DNA from: Hondaea fermentalgiana
Taxonomy: Eukaryota > Sar > Bigyra > Thraustochytrida > Thraustochytriidae
Length of the DNA: 64,000 bases
Assembly: GCA_014084085.1 (NCBI GenBank)
Contig: NPFB01000012.1
Location: forward strand, 70,444 to 134,443
Direction of reading: 5' to 3'
The notes beneath the pieces were generated by a model that was not told the DNA's origin, did not search any database, and saw only the letters and a program-made list of their open reading frames with translations. Both the position numbers and the translations under genes were made by a program. Each line of letters starts with the position of its first letter. Within the stretch, counting starts at the first letter, position 1. This document shows positions 53,655-61,308 of this stretch, in pieces.

Positions 53655-54468
53655 AGCGAGCTCGCCCGCCCGCGAGCATTTCTAATTTCCCAAGTGACCG
53701 TTTCCCCTTGGATGACTCCCCTTTCTTCTCCCTCTTTTCTTTTGCTTCGTTTTTCGTCTTCTACCTTTTTGTGTGTGTATGTCGGGCTCAATCGCCAAAG
53801 AAGGGTCATGTATACTTTTACTACCTACTTACTACCCACTAACCATTGCGAGTTTTCCCGAAGGGTCCAATATTAATGCCCTCTGGGCGAACTGATTTTC
53901 CGGCGCCAAGCAGAGACTTTCAATTCTCAGATGCAAACAATTCTGGTAAGAGCGATCGCTGCTTATGACCACCATAGACGCTCAGTCTGCTCGTCGCCTA
54001 CAGATCACTTCCCGTTCGTAAAACAAAGGAATAATCAGCATTACAATGTCATTGTTCATTTGGCAGTTTATCTTGGAAAACTCAGCACTTGCAAGTCTTC
54101 TTCAGCATTTTCAGCAGACAGACAATTAGATTGCAATGCTTTCGGGATCTGCAGCAGACAGAGTCATTGCAACGCTTGAACATGCTCGTCAGGATTTTCG
54201 GTAAACATGTTTATCATTCCGAGACGTTAAATTCGTCGTGAAACTTTTCGGTCAAGAGATTTATCTCGGAATGAGCTTCTCCGAAACAGAAGAACTAATA
54301 CACATCGAATCGAAGCATTTTGTGAAAAAAAAAGACAAAAAAAAAAAGGAGAAAATGGCCTGCAAGCTGCTACAATTGGCGCTACGAAAAAAAAGAAGGG
54401 GGGGGGGGGGGGGGGGGGGGGCGTGGGAAAGGAATCAAGCCATCTTGTTTGTTCCTTCACAGGCGAAC
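53655..54468. other. Convergent intergenic spacer
   Basis: Lies between the kinase stop and the prolyl hydroxylase stop in exon 2. It is AT-richer than the flanking genes, contains A-runs (54326-54350) and a 24-base G run, and shows no gene. Confidence 0.65.
54398..54421 (+). repeat. Homopolymer run of 24 G
   Basis: An unbroken run of G preceded by A-rich sequence. It lies about 50 bases beyond the prolyl hydroxylase stop codon, in its presumed 3' UTR (there read as poly-C). It may be an assembly-sensitive length, or form quadruplex DNA. Confidence 0.9.
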
Positions 54469-56127
54469 TCAGTTGTAGGAGGGCGTCCAGGACCAAAGAT
54501 TGGCTGCCAACTTCTCGCCCTCCTCTGTCACAGATCGAATTGACCAGAAAACAACAAAAAAAAGGTTAGTCACACATACAATATACACACACACACACTC
54601 CGTTGTTCTCTCACCCTAGCTCTCTTGCCCAACATTCCAAGCTTAGACAAGCAAGTACAATGCGAATAACTTACCAACCGGCATTCCAGAATGCAATGAG
54701 AGATCATCTCCGTTTCCATCCTCAAGCATGCTGTAAAAGAGGACAGCCGTTCCCGCGGGGGGCTTCACCTTGATGCCGCGTCCTCCAAACGCCTTGGGAA
54801 AAGATGTAGCGCCTCCTTTGGCGGCGTTTTGTAGATAAATGAAAAGTGTCGAGAAGCGCTGATTGGGCTTGCCCGTGTAACCAAAGTCGTGATGCGGTTC
54901 GTACTTTTGTGTCTTTCTGTAACGCACAAACTGCAAGTGCTCAATGTTACCCTTGCGACCCTCGGTCATTTGAGCATCCGTCATGTTGAGAACGTCTGCA
55001 AAGCGATCGTAGACGGTGTCGATCACATGGCTCTTCCTGCGGCTAATCCACCCGTTATCGCTCGTTCGTGTATCACTTTGAAATCCGTCCGCGGCGTTTC
55101 CTACACTCGAGCGCCGAACGACGTTTTGGCCAAGGCTGACAATGTGCTCGATTTCAAAGGGACTAAGAAGATTCTCGATTACGACAACGCGCGGCTCCAC
55201 GGAAACGACCTTGATCGTCAGGTCAACGGGCTCAGATGACTGTTCGTCTTCACCAGAAAAGTATCCCACGTATGACCGCAACTTGTGCTCCTGACCCACA
55301 AAATCGGCCGGCCACAAGCTCAGCACAGGTTTTACAGGTGGGTAGTGCGAAAGCCACGGCGTATCGTGCGCTTCAAAGTACGCATCGCGGAAATCGCGCT
55401 CTGCGACCGCCGACTGATACTTTTCGGACTCAAGCATCGCCTTATCGTCCTCAACAGGGCCGAGAAAAACCATGCTCCGACCCTTGACCATGGTCTCCGA
55501 AGCCACGAGCTTGTTGTCGCTCTTGCGTCGAAAGTTGAACGTGTGCGTCGTATACGTATTTGTTGCCGACGTAGCGCCTGCGCGGATGATGCCCGAGTAC
55601 ACGCCCTCTGGAGTACCGTCGTCCCACCACATGGTCACGTCAAATCTGAAAAAGCTACGAAATGTCACACCCATTGCTTGTTCGCGTTTTCGCGAAGGCG
55701 CGCTCAAGAGGTACTTTACGTATGGGAGCTGCTCCGCGTCCGTCACTTCGTGAGTGGCGGCCATTTCTGCGGGCATGAATTCCACTTCCGTCGGCGGTCG
55801 TCGCGTTGACAGCACGCCCGGTGCAAGTTGTTCTGCACTCGAATCTGCGCCCTCTGAGCTGCTGTTTACCAGAGAGTCATCATTGCCCTTGACGCTATCC
55901 TCAAAGACAGCAATGCCCCGCTGCATGAACGAAGACATCCACGACGCGGTCTCCGCGCCGGCAGGTGTCGAAGCGAGCGCCACTGCAAAGGCAGCAAGAC
56001 CGACGGCAATAAGCATCAGCGTGCGGCCCATGCCGACCCCAGGCGCGCGCGCGGCTTCATCGTCGGTCCCGCTCGCCGCGGCCGTCTTGGTCTTCTTGGC
56101 CATCTTGTTGTTGCGCGCCGGCGCCAT
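54469..56127 (-). CDS. Membrane-anchored prolyl 4-hydroxylase (2-oxoglutarate/Fe(II) dioxygenase), two exons
   Basis: Exon 1 is 56127-54675 and exon 2 is 54524-54469, giving 502 residues after splicing. The start is the first ATG (MAPARNNK). A hydrophobic signal-anchor lies at about 34-55, pointing to ER/Golgi. The dioxygenase domain (about 290-502) has the iron ligands His412, Asp414 (HHD) and His479, and the 2-oxoglutarate Lys489 in EEGEKLAANLW. That Lys is in exon 2: unspliced reading runs into a frame without it. The H-to-K spacing of 10 equals that of the human collagen P4H alpha subunit, which supports the splice model. It hydroxylates prolines in secretory proteins, substrate unknown. 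A stretch before the domain (about 150-220) is unassigned. Confidence 0.9.
54525..54674 (-). other. Intron of the prolyl 4-hydroxylase gene (150 bases)
   Basis: Donor GTAAGT, acceptor TGACAG. The branch-site octamer GACTAACC (minus strand, 54571-54564) puts the branch A about 41 bases before the acceptor, followed by a T-rich tract. Splicing joins VG to E and creates PVEEGEKLAANLW, the expected family ending. Confidence 0.9.
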
Positions 56128-56330
56128 CTCGCCGCTGAGCGTCCGCAAGCGCGCTCACGTGTTCGCGTGTTCGCGTGCTCGCGTGCTCGGGTGTCCGCGT
56201 GTCCAGCTGCGCTCGCGCGCCTCCGCTCGCTCGCCCGCTCGCTCGCTTGCGCGCTCACGTGCCTGCGCGCGCGACTCGGCCTGACGAGGTTTTGCCCGCG
56301 TGAAGAAGAAGATGGTGCGAGTGACAAGAG
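56128..56330 (-). promoter_or_regulatory. Prolyl hydroxylase upstream region with two CACGTG sites and 8-bp repeats
   Basis: The 11-mer GCGCTCACGTG occurs twice exactly 100 bases apart (56151-56161 and 56251-56261), each holding the palindrome CACGTG. Between them are tandem GTTCGCGT/GCTCGCGT units (56160-56205) and CGCTCGCT repeats. CACGTG is a common bHLH/bZIP target; function here is inferred. Confidence 0.45.
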
Positions 56331-56761
56331 AGAGCGAGTGAGGGGGTGAGGTCAATTGCGACGCCGGGACGGACGTTTCCTTGGGCGAGGCAGCGGAACT
56401 GCACAATCGCCAGCCAGCTTTCTTTAGCTGGGTTGCGTAAAAAAGAGCTGGAGCAAGCACTTGGGTGGCGGGCTCGGGACGTTGGACGCAACCGCAGTCA
56501 GCCAGCCAGCCAGCCAGCCATGCCATGCCGCGCGCCAGGATAATACAAGAACGATAATCAATCGTGCATGGATTGATGAAAAGGATGGCACTGACATCAC
56601 CGACTCGCGAGACAATGAAGGATGTTCTTGCAATAAAAACATTGCGCGAGAGACCGACGCAACAAACAGGGAAAACATTGCCGTAAAGACATTGCACAAG
56701 AGACAAACGCATCAAACAAGGAAAACATTAAAAACAAAAAAAAAGATTCAGGCCTGAAAAA
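56331..56761. other. Intergenic spacer
   Basis: Between the prolyl hydroxylase promoter and the stop codon of the next gene on the same strand. It contains CAGC repeats (about 56500-56520) and an A-rich stretch (56700-56750), presumably 3' UTR of the acyl-CoA dehydrogenase. No gene was recognised. Confidence 0.55.
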
Positions 56762-58012
56762 TTAGTTCTTGTACTCACTCTGGACCAGCTTGGCAATGGT
56801 CTGCAGCTGGATGTTGCTGGTGCCCTCGTAAATGGCGCCAATCTTGGAGTCACGCCAGAACTTCTCCTGCGGCATGTCCTTGGTGAATCCAAGACCGCCC
56901 ATGAACTCAATGCACTTGGAGGCCGTGCGCTCAGCAACGCCCGAGGCGTAGTACTTGGCCATGGCAGCCTCCTTGGTAAAGTTCTCGCCGTTCATCTTCT
57001 TGCGGGCGGCGTTGTAGGTGAGGAGACGCGCGGCCTCAATCTCGACAGCGCACTGCGCAACCTGGTGCTGCATTGCCTGGAAGTCGCCAATGAAAGAACC
57101 AAACTGCTTGCGCTCATGCAGGTAAGGGAGCGTCGCGTCAAAGGCACCCTGGGCCATGCCGAGGCACTGCGCGGCAATACCAATGCGACCCTCGTTGAGG
57201 ATCTCAATAGCGTACTTGTAGCCCTTGCCAATCTCACCCAAGACGTTCTCCTTGGGGACCACAACGTCGGTGAAAGTGAGCGGGCACGTGGACGAGGCGC
57301 GGATACCGAGCTTGTTCTCCTTCTTGCCGACCTCGAAGCCCTCCATGCCGCGCTCCATGATGAAGCAGGTGATACCCTTGTAGCCCTTGCTAGGGTCAAG
57401 GTTGGCCTGTACAAGGAAGATTTCGGCCTCGCCGGCGTTGGTGATCCACATCTTGGAGCCGTTAATGACGTAGTCGCCGTTATCCTTTTGCTCGGCGCGG
57501 GTCGCCAGCGCAAAGGCGTCGCTACCGGAGCCAGCCTCCGAAAGGCCAAAGCTGCCCAGGCACTCGCCGGCCAGTCGTGGGAGGTAGCGCTCCTTGACGT
57601 CCTCGTTACCATAAATGCTAAACAGGTTGTTGACCAGGGTGTTCTGCACATCGCAGCACACGCTCACGGCCGGGTCGACCTTGGCGAGCTCCTCAATGAC
57701 GAGAATCGCGCTGAGAAAGCTGGCCTCGGAGCCGCCGTACTTGGCCGGGATCTCCACGCCCATGAGGCCGTTGTCGAACATGGCCTGGATCATGTCCTTG
57801 TCCATGGTCATGGACTCATCCATCTCCTTGACCTTGGGCAGGATCATCTCCTGCGAGAAGCGCGCCACGGTCTCCTTGAACATTTGTTCCTCGTCCGTGA
57901 GCACCTGGAGGGGCGTGTTGGCGCCCACCGAGAAGCTCCGGGCGCCCATGGCGCGCGCGGCGCCGGCATTGCGGGCTGCCCGCATCGTCGCGGTCCTCAT
58001 GGTGGAGAGCAT
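56762..58012 (-). CDS. ACADSB: Short/branched-chain acyl-CoA dehydrogenase, mitochondrial
   Basis: 416 residues from the ATG at 58012, which has A at -3 and opens a basic, Ser/Ala/Arg-rich mitochondrial presequence ([17 protein letters not shown], then GARSFSV). An in-frame ATG at 58063 would add 17 acidic/polar residues in a weak context. Family motifs are intact: [13 protein letters not shown] (flavin/substrate loop), [35 protein letters not shown] and [10 protein letters not shown] with catalytic base Glu396. The pattern is closest to ACADSB (2-methylbutyryl-CoA dehydrogenase), for example [16 protein letters not shown] and [17 protein letters not shown]. The enzyme oxidises branched and short acyl-CoA in isoleucine breakdown, passing electrons to ETF. 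Exact chain specificity is inferred. Confidence 0.92.
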   Translation of the reverse strand: MLSTMRTATMRAARNAGAARAMGARSFSVGANTPLQVLTDEEQMFKETVARFSQEMILPKVKEMDESMTMDKDMIQAMFDNGLMGVEIPAKYGGSEASFLSAILVIEELAKVDPAVSVCCDVQNTLVNNLFSIYGNEDVKERYLPRLAGECLGSFGLSEAGSGSDAFALATRAEQKDNGDYVINGSKMWITNAGEAEIFLVQANLDPSKGYKGITCFIMERGMEGFEVGKKENKLGIRASSTCPLTFTDVVVPKENVLGEIGKGYKYAIEILNEGRIGIAAQCLGMAQGAFDATLPYLHERKQFGSFIGDFQAMQHQVAQCAVEIEAARLLTYNAARKKMNGENFTKEAAMAKYYASGVAERTASKCIEFMGGLGFTKDMPQEKFWRDSKIGAIYEGTSNIQLQTIAKLVQSEYKN

Positions 58013-58567
58013 CGTCTTGTTCGTTTGTTTGTTCCTTTCTTCTACCTGCTCGAGCACATGCATGCAAGCGTACGTACGTCGCCTCCGTCGTCAGTCTCCC
58101 TCTCGCCGCCAAACACTAAAGACCCACCCTCCTGCGTCGCGCCAAGGTGCATCCATTCCTCCATCACCATCATCATCAACGTCTCCTCCATTTCCTCCTC
58201 GCGCTCGCGCCAGTCCGGCCTCGCAAAGCCGCGCCGCGCAGCGCAGCGCAGCACCGCGCAGCGCGGCACGGCGCGGCGCGGCGGCGCGCTCCTCGCCCGC
58301 CCGCCCTCCCTCGCCTCGCGCGGCGAGTGGCCTTCGCGCCGCGCACCTACCTCGGTCGCGTCTGTCGCGGGGCTGGTCTCGGTTCGGGGTCTGTTGCCTC
58401 ATTCCTCTCTCGCTTTGCATCGCATCGCATCCCATTGCATTGCATTACATTACCTTACATCGCCTTGCGCTGCTCTGCTTGCTTGCTCTTGCAACCGTGC
58501 TTCGCCTTGCATTACAGGCGCGCATTGCATTACACCGCGCCCCGCTCCGTCTGCACCGCGCCGCATA

Positions 58568-58677
58568 CGCACTTGCGCGCGCGAGGCGCAAGTGCGGCTC
58601 CGGCTATAGCGCACTTGCGGGGCGGCAAGTGCGCGGAGCGCGCATTCCGCACTTGCCGCCGCGGATTCCGCACTTGC
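58568..58677. repeat. Cluster of six GCACTTGC/GCAAGTGC elements forming hairpins
   Basis: GCACTTGC occurs at 58569, 58611, 58649 and 58670, and its complement GCAAGTGC at 58588 and 58625. The first pair extends to 11-base perfect arms (58568-58578 with 58586-58596), the second to 10-base arms (58609-58618 with 58625-58634), with loops of 7 and 6 bases. Confidence 0.85.
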
Positions 58678-59689
58678 GCGCGAACCGCCGCAGTGCGTGC
58701 AATGCGCGCCTCCGGATTGCACTCCCAGCCTGCGCAGCGAGAACTTTCAACGCGCCGCAGACCCGACCGACCCGAGCCGACCCGCCCAGAGGCGCAGCGC
58801 AGCGCGGCGCCGCGCCGCGGGGCCCGGGCGGGGATGCGCGGCGGCCACGCCGCGCGGCGGGCGAAGATTGGCTGGCGTGGGTTTATTTGACGGACGATGG
58901 ATGATGCATGGGCCAAGCGAGGGATGGATGGATATGTCCGCTCCCATCGCCGAGACCAGCGTGCGCCGCGCCGCCACTCGCCGCGGCGCAGGCGCCGCTC
59001 CCGAGGCCGCACGCGCCGAGGCCGCGCGAGAAACTGCGACTGCGAGCAGCAGCGGCGGGAGCCGCGCGCGGACCCGAGAAGGCCAGGCAGGGCCCCCGGG
59101 AAGGCCGAATTCGTGCCGAATGCGCGAAGATACGAGGGGCTCAGTGGCCGCGAATGCGGCGTGGGACTACTGCGATCGCTGGGCCAAGCCTTCCTTCCTT
59201 TCCAGGCAGTGCGGCCCTGCGGCTGACGATGATCCGCGGAGAGACCTGCAGACGTAGGAGAAGGAAGGAGCAAGGTCGATACAAATTCAGGATGCCGCGC
59301 GCTGACATCTATCTGCTGGCGGCAGGCTGGCGGCAGCTTGCGCCCGCAAAGCGGTGGTGTGGACAAGAAGATCGTAGAGGCTGGCTGGCTGGCTTCGAGG
59401 CTCTCGAGGAGGTGCGTGATGACGAAGGCGTCTGAAATGAAGAAGCCGCAGCCGCAGGCAGATCACGGCCGGATCAAAAACCTACCGATGTGAGTGTGTA
59501 GCTGTCAAAGCAGCAAGCCAGCCAGCCAGCTGTAGGCCCATGAACATTATGACTTCGCTGTAGAATGTATGATTTTCGTGTTGTATGTAAATTTTTGTCA
59601 AAGGATCGTCGCGATGAGGACACAAGACGAGGCGGCGCTGCACAATGGATTCATGAGTGAGGTCACAATGTCTGTCGCAAGTAACGAGT

Positions 59690-60020
59690 CGCCGTTCACA
59701 ACAAGCAAGTTATAGTTCACGAGGAGCAAACGATCACCGTCCGTTCACATCGAGCAAGTCATCGTGCACAGTGAGCAAGGATTACTGCATTATGAACAAG
59801 TCATTGATTACATCGAGCAAGTCATCGTGCACAGTGAGCAAGGATTGCTGCACTATGAACAAGTCATCGATCACATCGAGGACGTCACGATTCACGATGA
59901 GCAAGTCATTGTACAGATCGAGGACGTCACTGTTGACAATGAGTGAGTAAGTATCGATCAACACACGTTTCACTGTTCATAACGCTGTTCACGACAAACG
60001 AGTCATTGTTCGCAGTGTCG
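59690..60020. repeat. 21-bp minisatellite with 63-bp higher-order unit
   Basis: Units of 21 bases such as AGCAAGTCATCGTGCACAGTG follow each other head to tail. Three successive units form a 63-base block repeated almost exactly (starts 59748 and 59811). Copies degrade toward both ends. As 21 is a multiple of three, frames stay open on both strands without implying a gene. Confidence 0.85.
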
Positions 60021-60151
60021 CCAACGTCGCTAACGTCGCCCGCCGTCGTCTCCAATGTCCTCTTTTGTTTTTCACTTTTGTTCACAGCGCTCGACGGCGA
60101 CAGAGACACTCTGTAAAGAAGAAGAAGAAAGATAAAACGGAAAAATCAAGC

Positions 60152-60954
60152 CTAATCCTCGAGGTTAATGGTTGAGCCGAAGCGCGCGTAGAGCGTTGCC
60201 TTGAGATCAGCCTTCTCCTTGTCTAGAGTGTCGACTTCAGAGCGGATGTTGGACATTTTCTCGTCGAGCTCGCTCCGTTTCTTTTCAATAAATTCGTTAA
60301 ACTCGTCTTCGCCTACGCGGACGTACGTTGAACCGAGCTGCACGAGAAACGAGTCATTGTCCTCTGCCAGCATGACCTCCTGCTCGGCGTCTTCAATGTT
60401 CATCAGCACCTCCTCAATCGCCTTGCGCTCTGCCGCAAGGTCAGCGAGTTTCTGGTGAATCACGCCAAATTCATTGATGCGGTCTTGATCCTCCTTGCGG
60501 ACCTGTCAATGTAATTTCATGTCGCGTACTATGGTTAGTCTCCGGAAACAATCGAGATAGCATAGCGCTACGTTTTCTTTCTACAATCCCCCTCCTCGCT
60601 TTTGCTATAAAGCTAACGCTCGTTCTTCGACAAATGGCTCGCGTTCGTTCACCTTGATATTTTATCGTTTTCTTTTTCTCTCCTTTTCTCTCCGCGACGA
60701 TGACAGACGCCGACTAGCGCAGGGGCATCGGCCAGCGCCGTGCGCGCGCACGCCTCGTCTCGGGCCCTGCGCGGCCACGCCACGAGCACGTGAGGCGCTG
60801 CGGCCTTCATCCCAAACGGTGCCGGCGACGGCGCTTCCTTCGCGAACGAAGGAGCCCTCCTCCCTCCTGCGCGCCGGCGCCTCGAGCGCGACGCGCGACG
60901 GCTACGTACCTCGACCTCCTCCGAGGTCTCTGCGAACCTCCCCTGCGCCGACAT
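60152..60954 (-). CDS. PFDN4: Prefoldin subunit 4, two exons
   Basis: Exon 1 is 60954-60910 (MSAQGRFAETSEEVE) and exon 2 is 60502-60152, giving 131 residues, close to the 134 of human PFDN4. After splicing, VRKEDQDRINEFG matches the N-terminal helix start of the family. Two long coiled-coil helices flank a short beta-hairpin region (DSFLVQLGSTYVRV), and the end YARFGSTINLED matches the family terminus. Prefoldin is a cytosolic jellyfish-shaped hexamer that passes nascent actin and tubulin to the CCT chaperonin; subunit 4 is a beta-type subunit. The exon-2 frame has no in-frame ATG at its head, so the intron is needed. Confidence 0.92.
60503..60909 (-). other. Intron of the prefoldin 4 gene (407 bases)
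   Basis: Donor GTACGT after codon 15, acceptor TTGACAG before VRKEDQ, phase 0. The octamer GACTAACC (minus strand, 60540-60533) puts the branch A about 32 bases before the acceptor. Much of the intron is GC-rich, unlike the short tail near the branch site. Confidence 0.88.
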
Positions 60955-61308
60955 GGTCGTGCGACGGGGCTGCGAGCACGCGCGCGGACTTGCTGGCTCG
61001 ATCGAATGACGGTCTACTACCTCGCCTCGCATCAAATCAAATCGCCTATCGTAAAGAGAGGCTAACGGCCGCTCACAGACAGCTACTGCCAATGCCGGTG
61101 AAAGTGACAAGCCGCAGCGAGATGAGATGAGAGAGATGAGAGAAGGAGAGAGCAAGAGAGAGAGAGCACGACAACCAAGATTGGCAAGACCATGCGGGAT
61201 CGTACTCGCACGGCGCAGCATGGTCCACATGCGAAGCAAGACGAATAATCTTAGATCGAACAACAGACATAGTTTTTTTTATGTTCATCAGAATGGCGCA
61301 GGAGCTCC
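60955..61308. other. Spacer between tandem minus-strand genes
   Basis: Contains the prefoldin 4 promoter and the nuclease gene's 3' UTR. GAGAGA-rich sequence lies at about 61126-61170 and an eight-T run at 61273-61280. Nothing else was recognised. Confidence 0.55.

Larger units (their letters stand above)
58013..60151. other. Intergenic region rich in short repeats
   Basis: 2.1 kb with no supported gene. Long frames on both strands are Arg/Ala/Pro-rich GC artefacts. The first part is the acyl-CoA dehydrogenase promoter. A cluster of inverted 8-mers (58569-58677), CATTGCATTACATT-type repeats (58420-58460) and a 21-bp minisatellite (about 59690-60020) are the distinctive contents. Confidence 0.6.

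Noticed and set aside
54643..54674. Read-through C-terminus LFALYLLV of the prolyl hydroxylase
   Set aside because: It begins exactly at a GTAAGT donor, and the family-conserved ending is restored only by splicing to 54524.
56762..58063. Start of the acyl-CoA dehydrogenase at the upstream ATG (58063)
   Set aside because: It adds acidic residues before a good mitochondrial presequence and has a poor start context; 58012 is preferred, though the longer form is not excluded.
57065..58609. 514-residue plus-strand frame opposite the acyl-CoA dehydrogenase
   Set aside because: Antisense shadow; the dehydrogenase motifs lie on the minus strand.
58530..59366. 278-residue minus-strand frame upstream of the acyl-CoA dehydrogenase
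   Set aside because: Arg/Ala/Pro-rich, spans the palindromic 8-mer cluster and resembles random GC-rich DNA.
59690..60020. Possible CRISPR array or repeat-protein gene
   Set aside because: Units are contiguous with no unique spacers, and the host is eukaryotic. Frames are open on both strands only because the period is 21.
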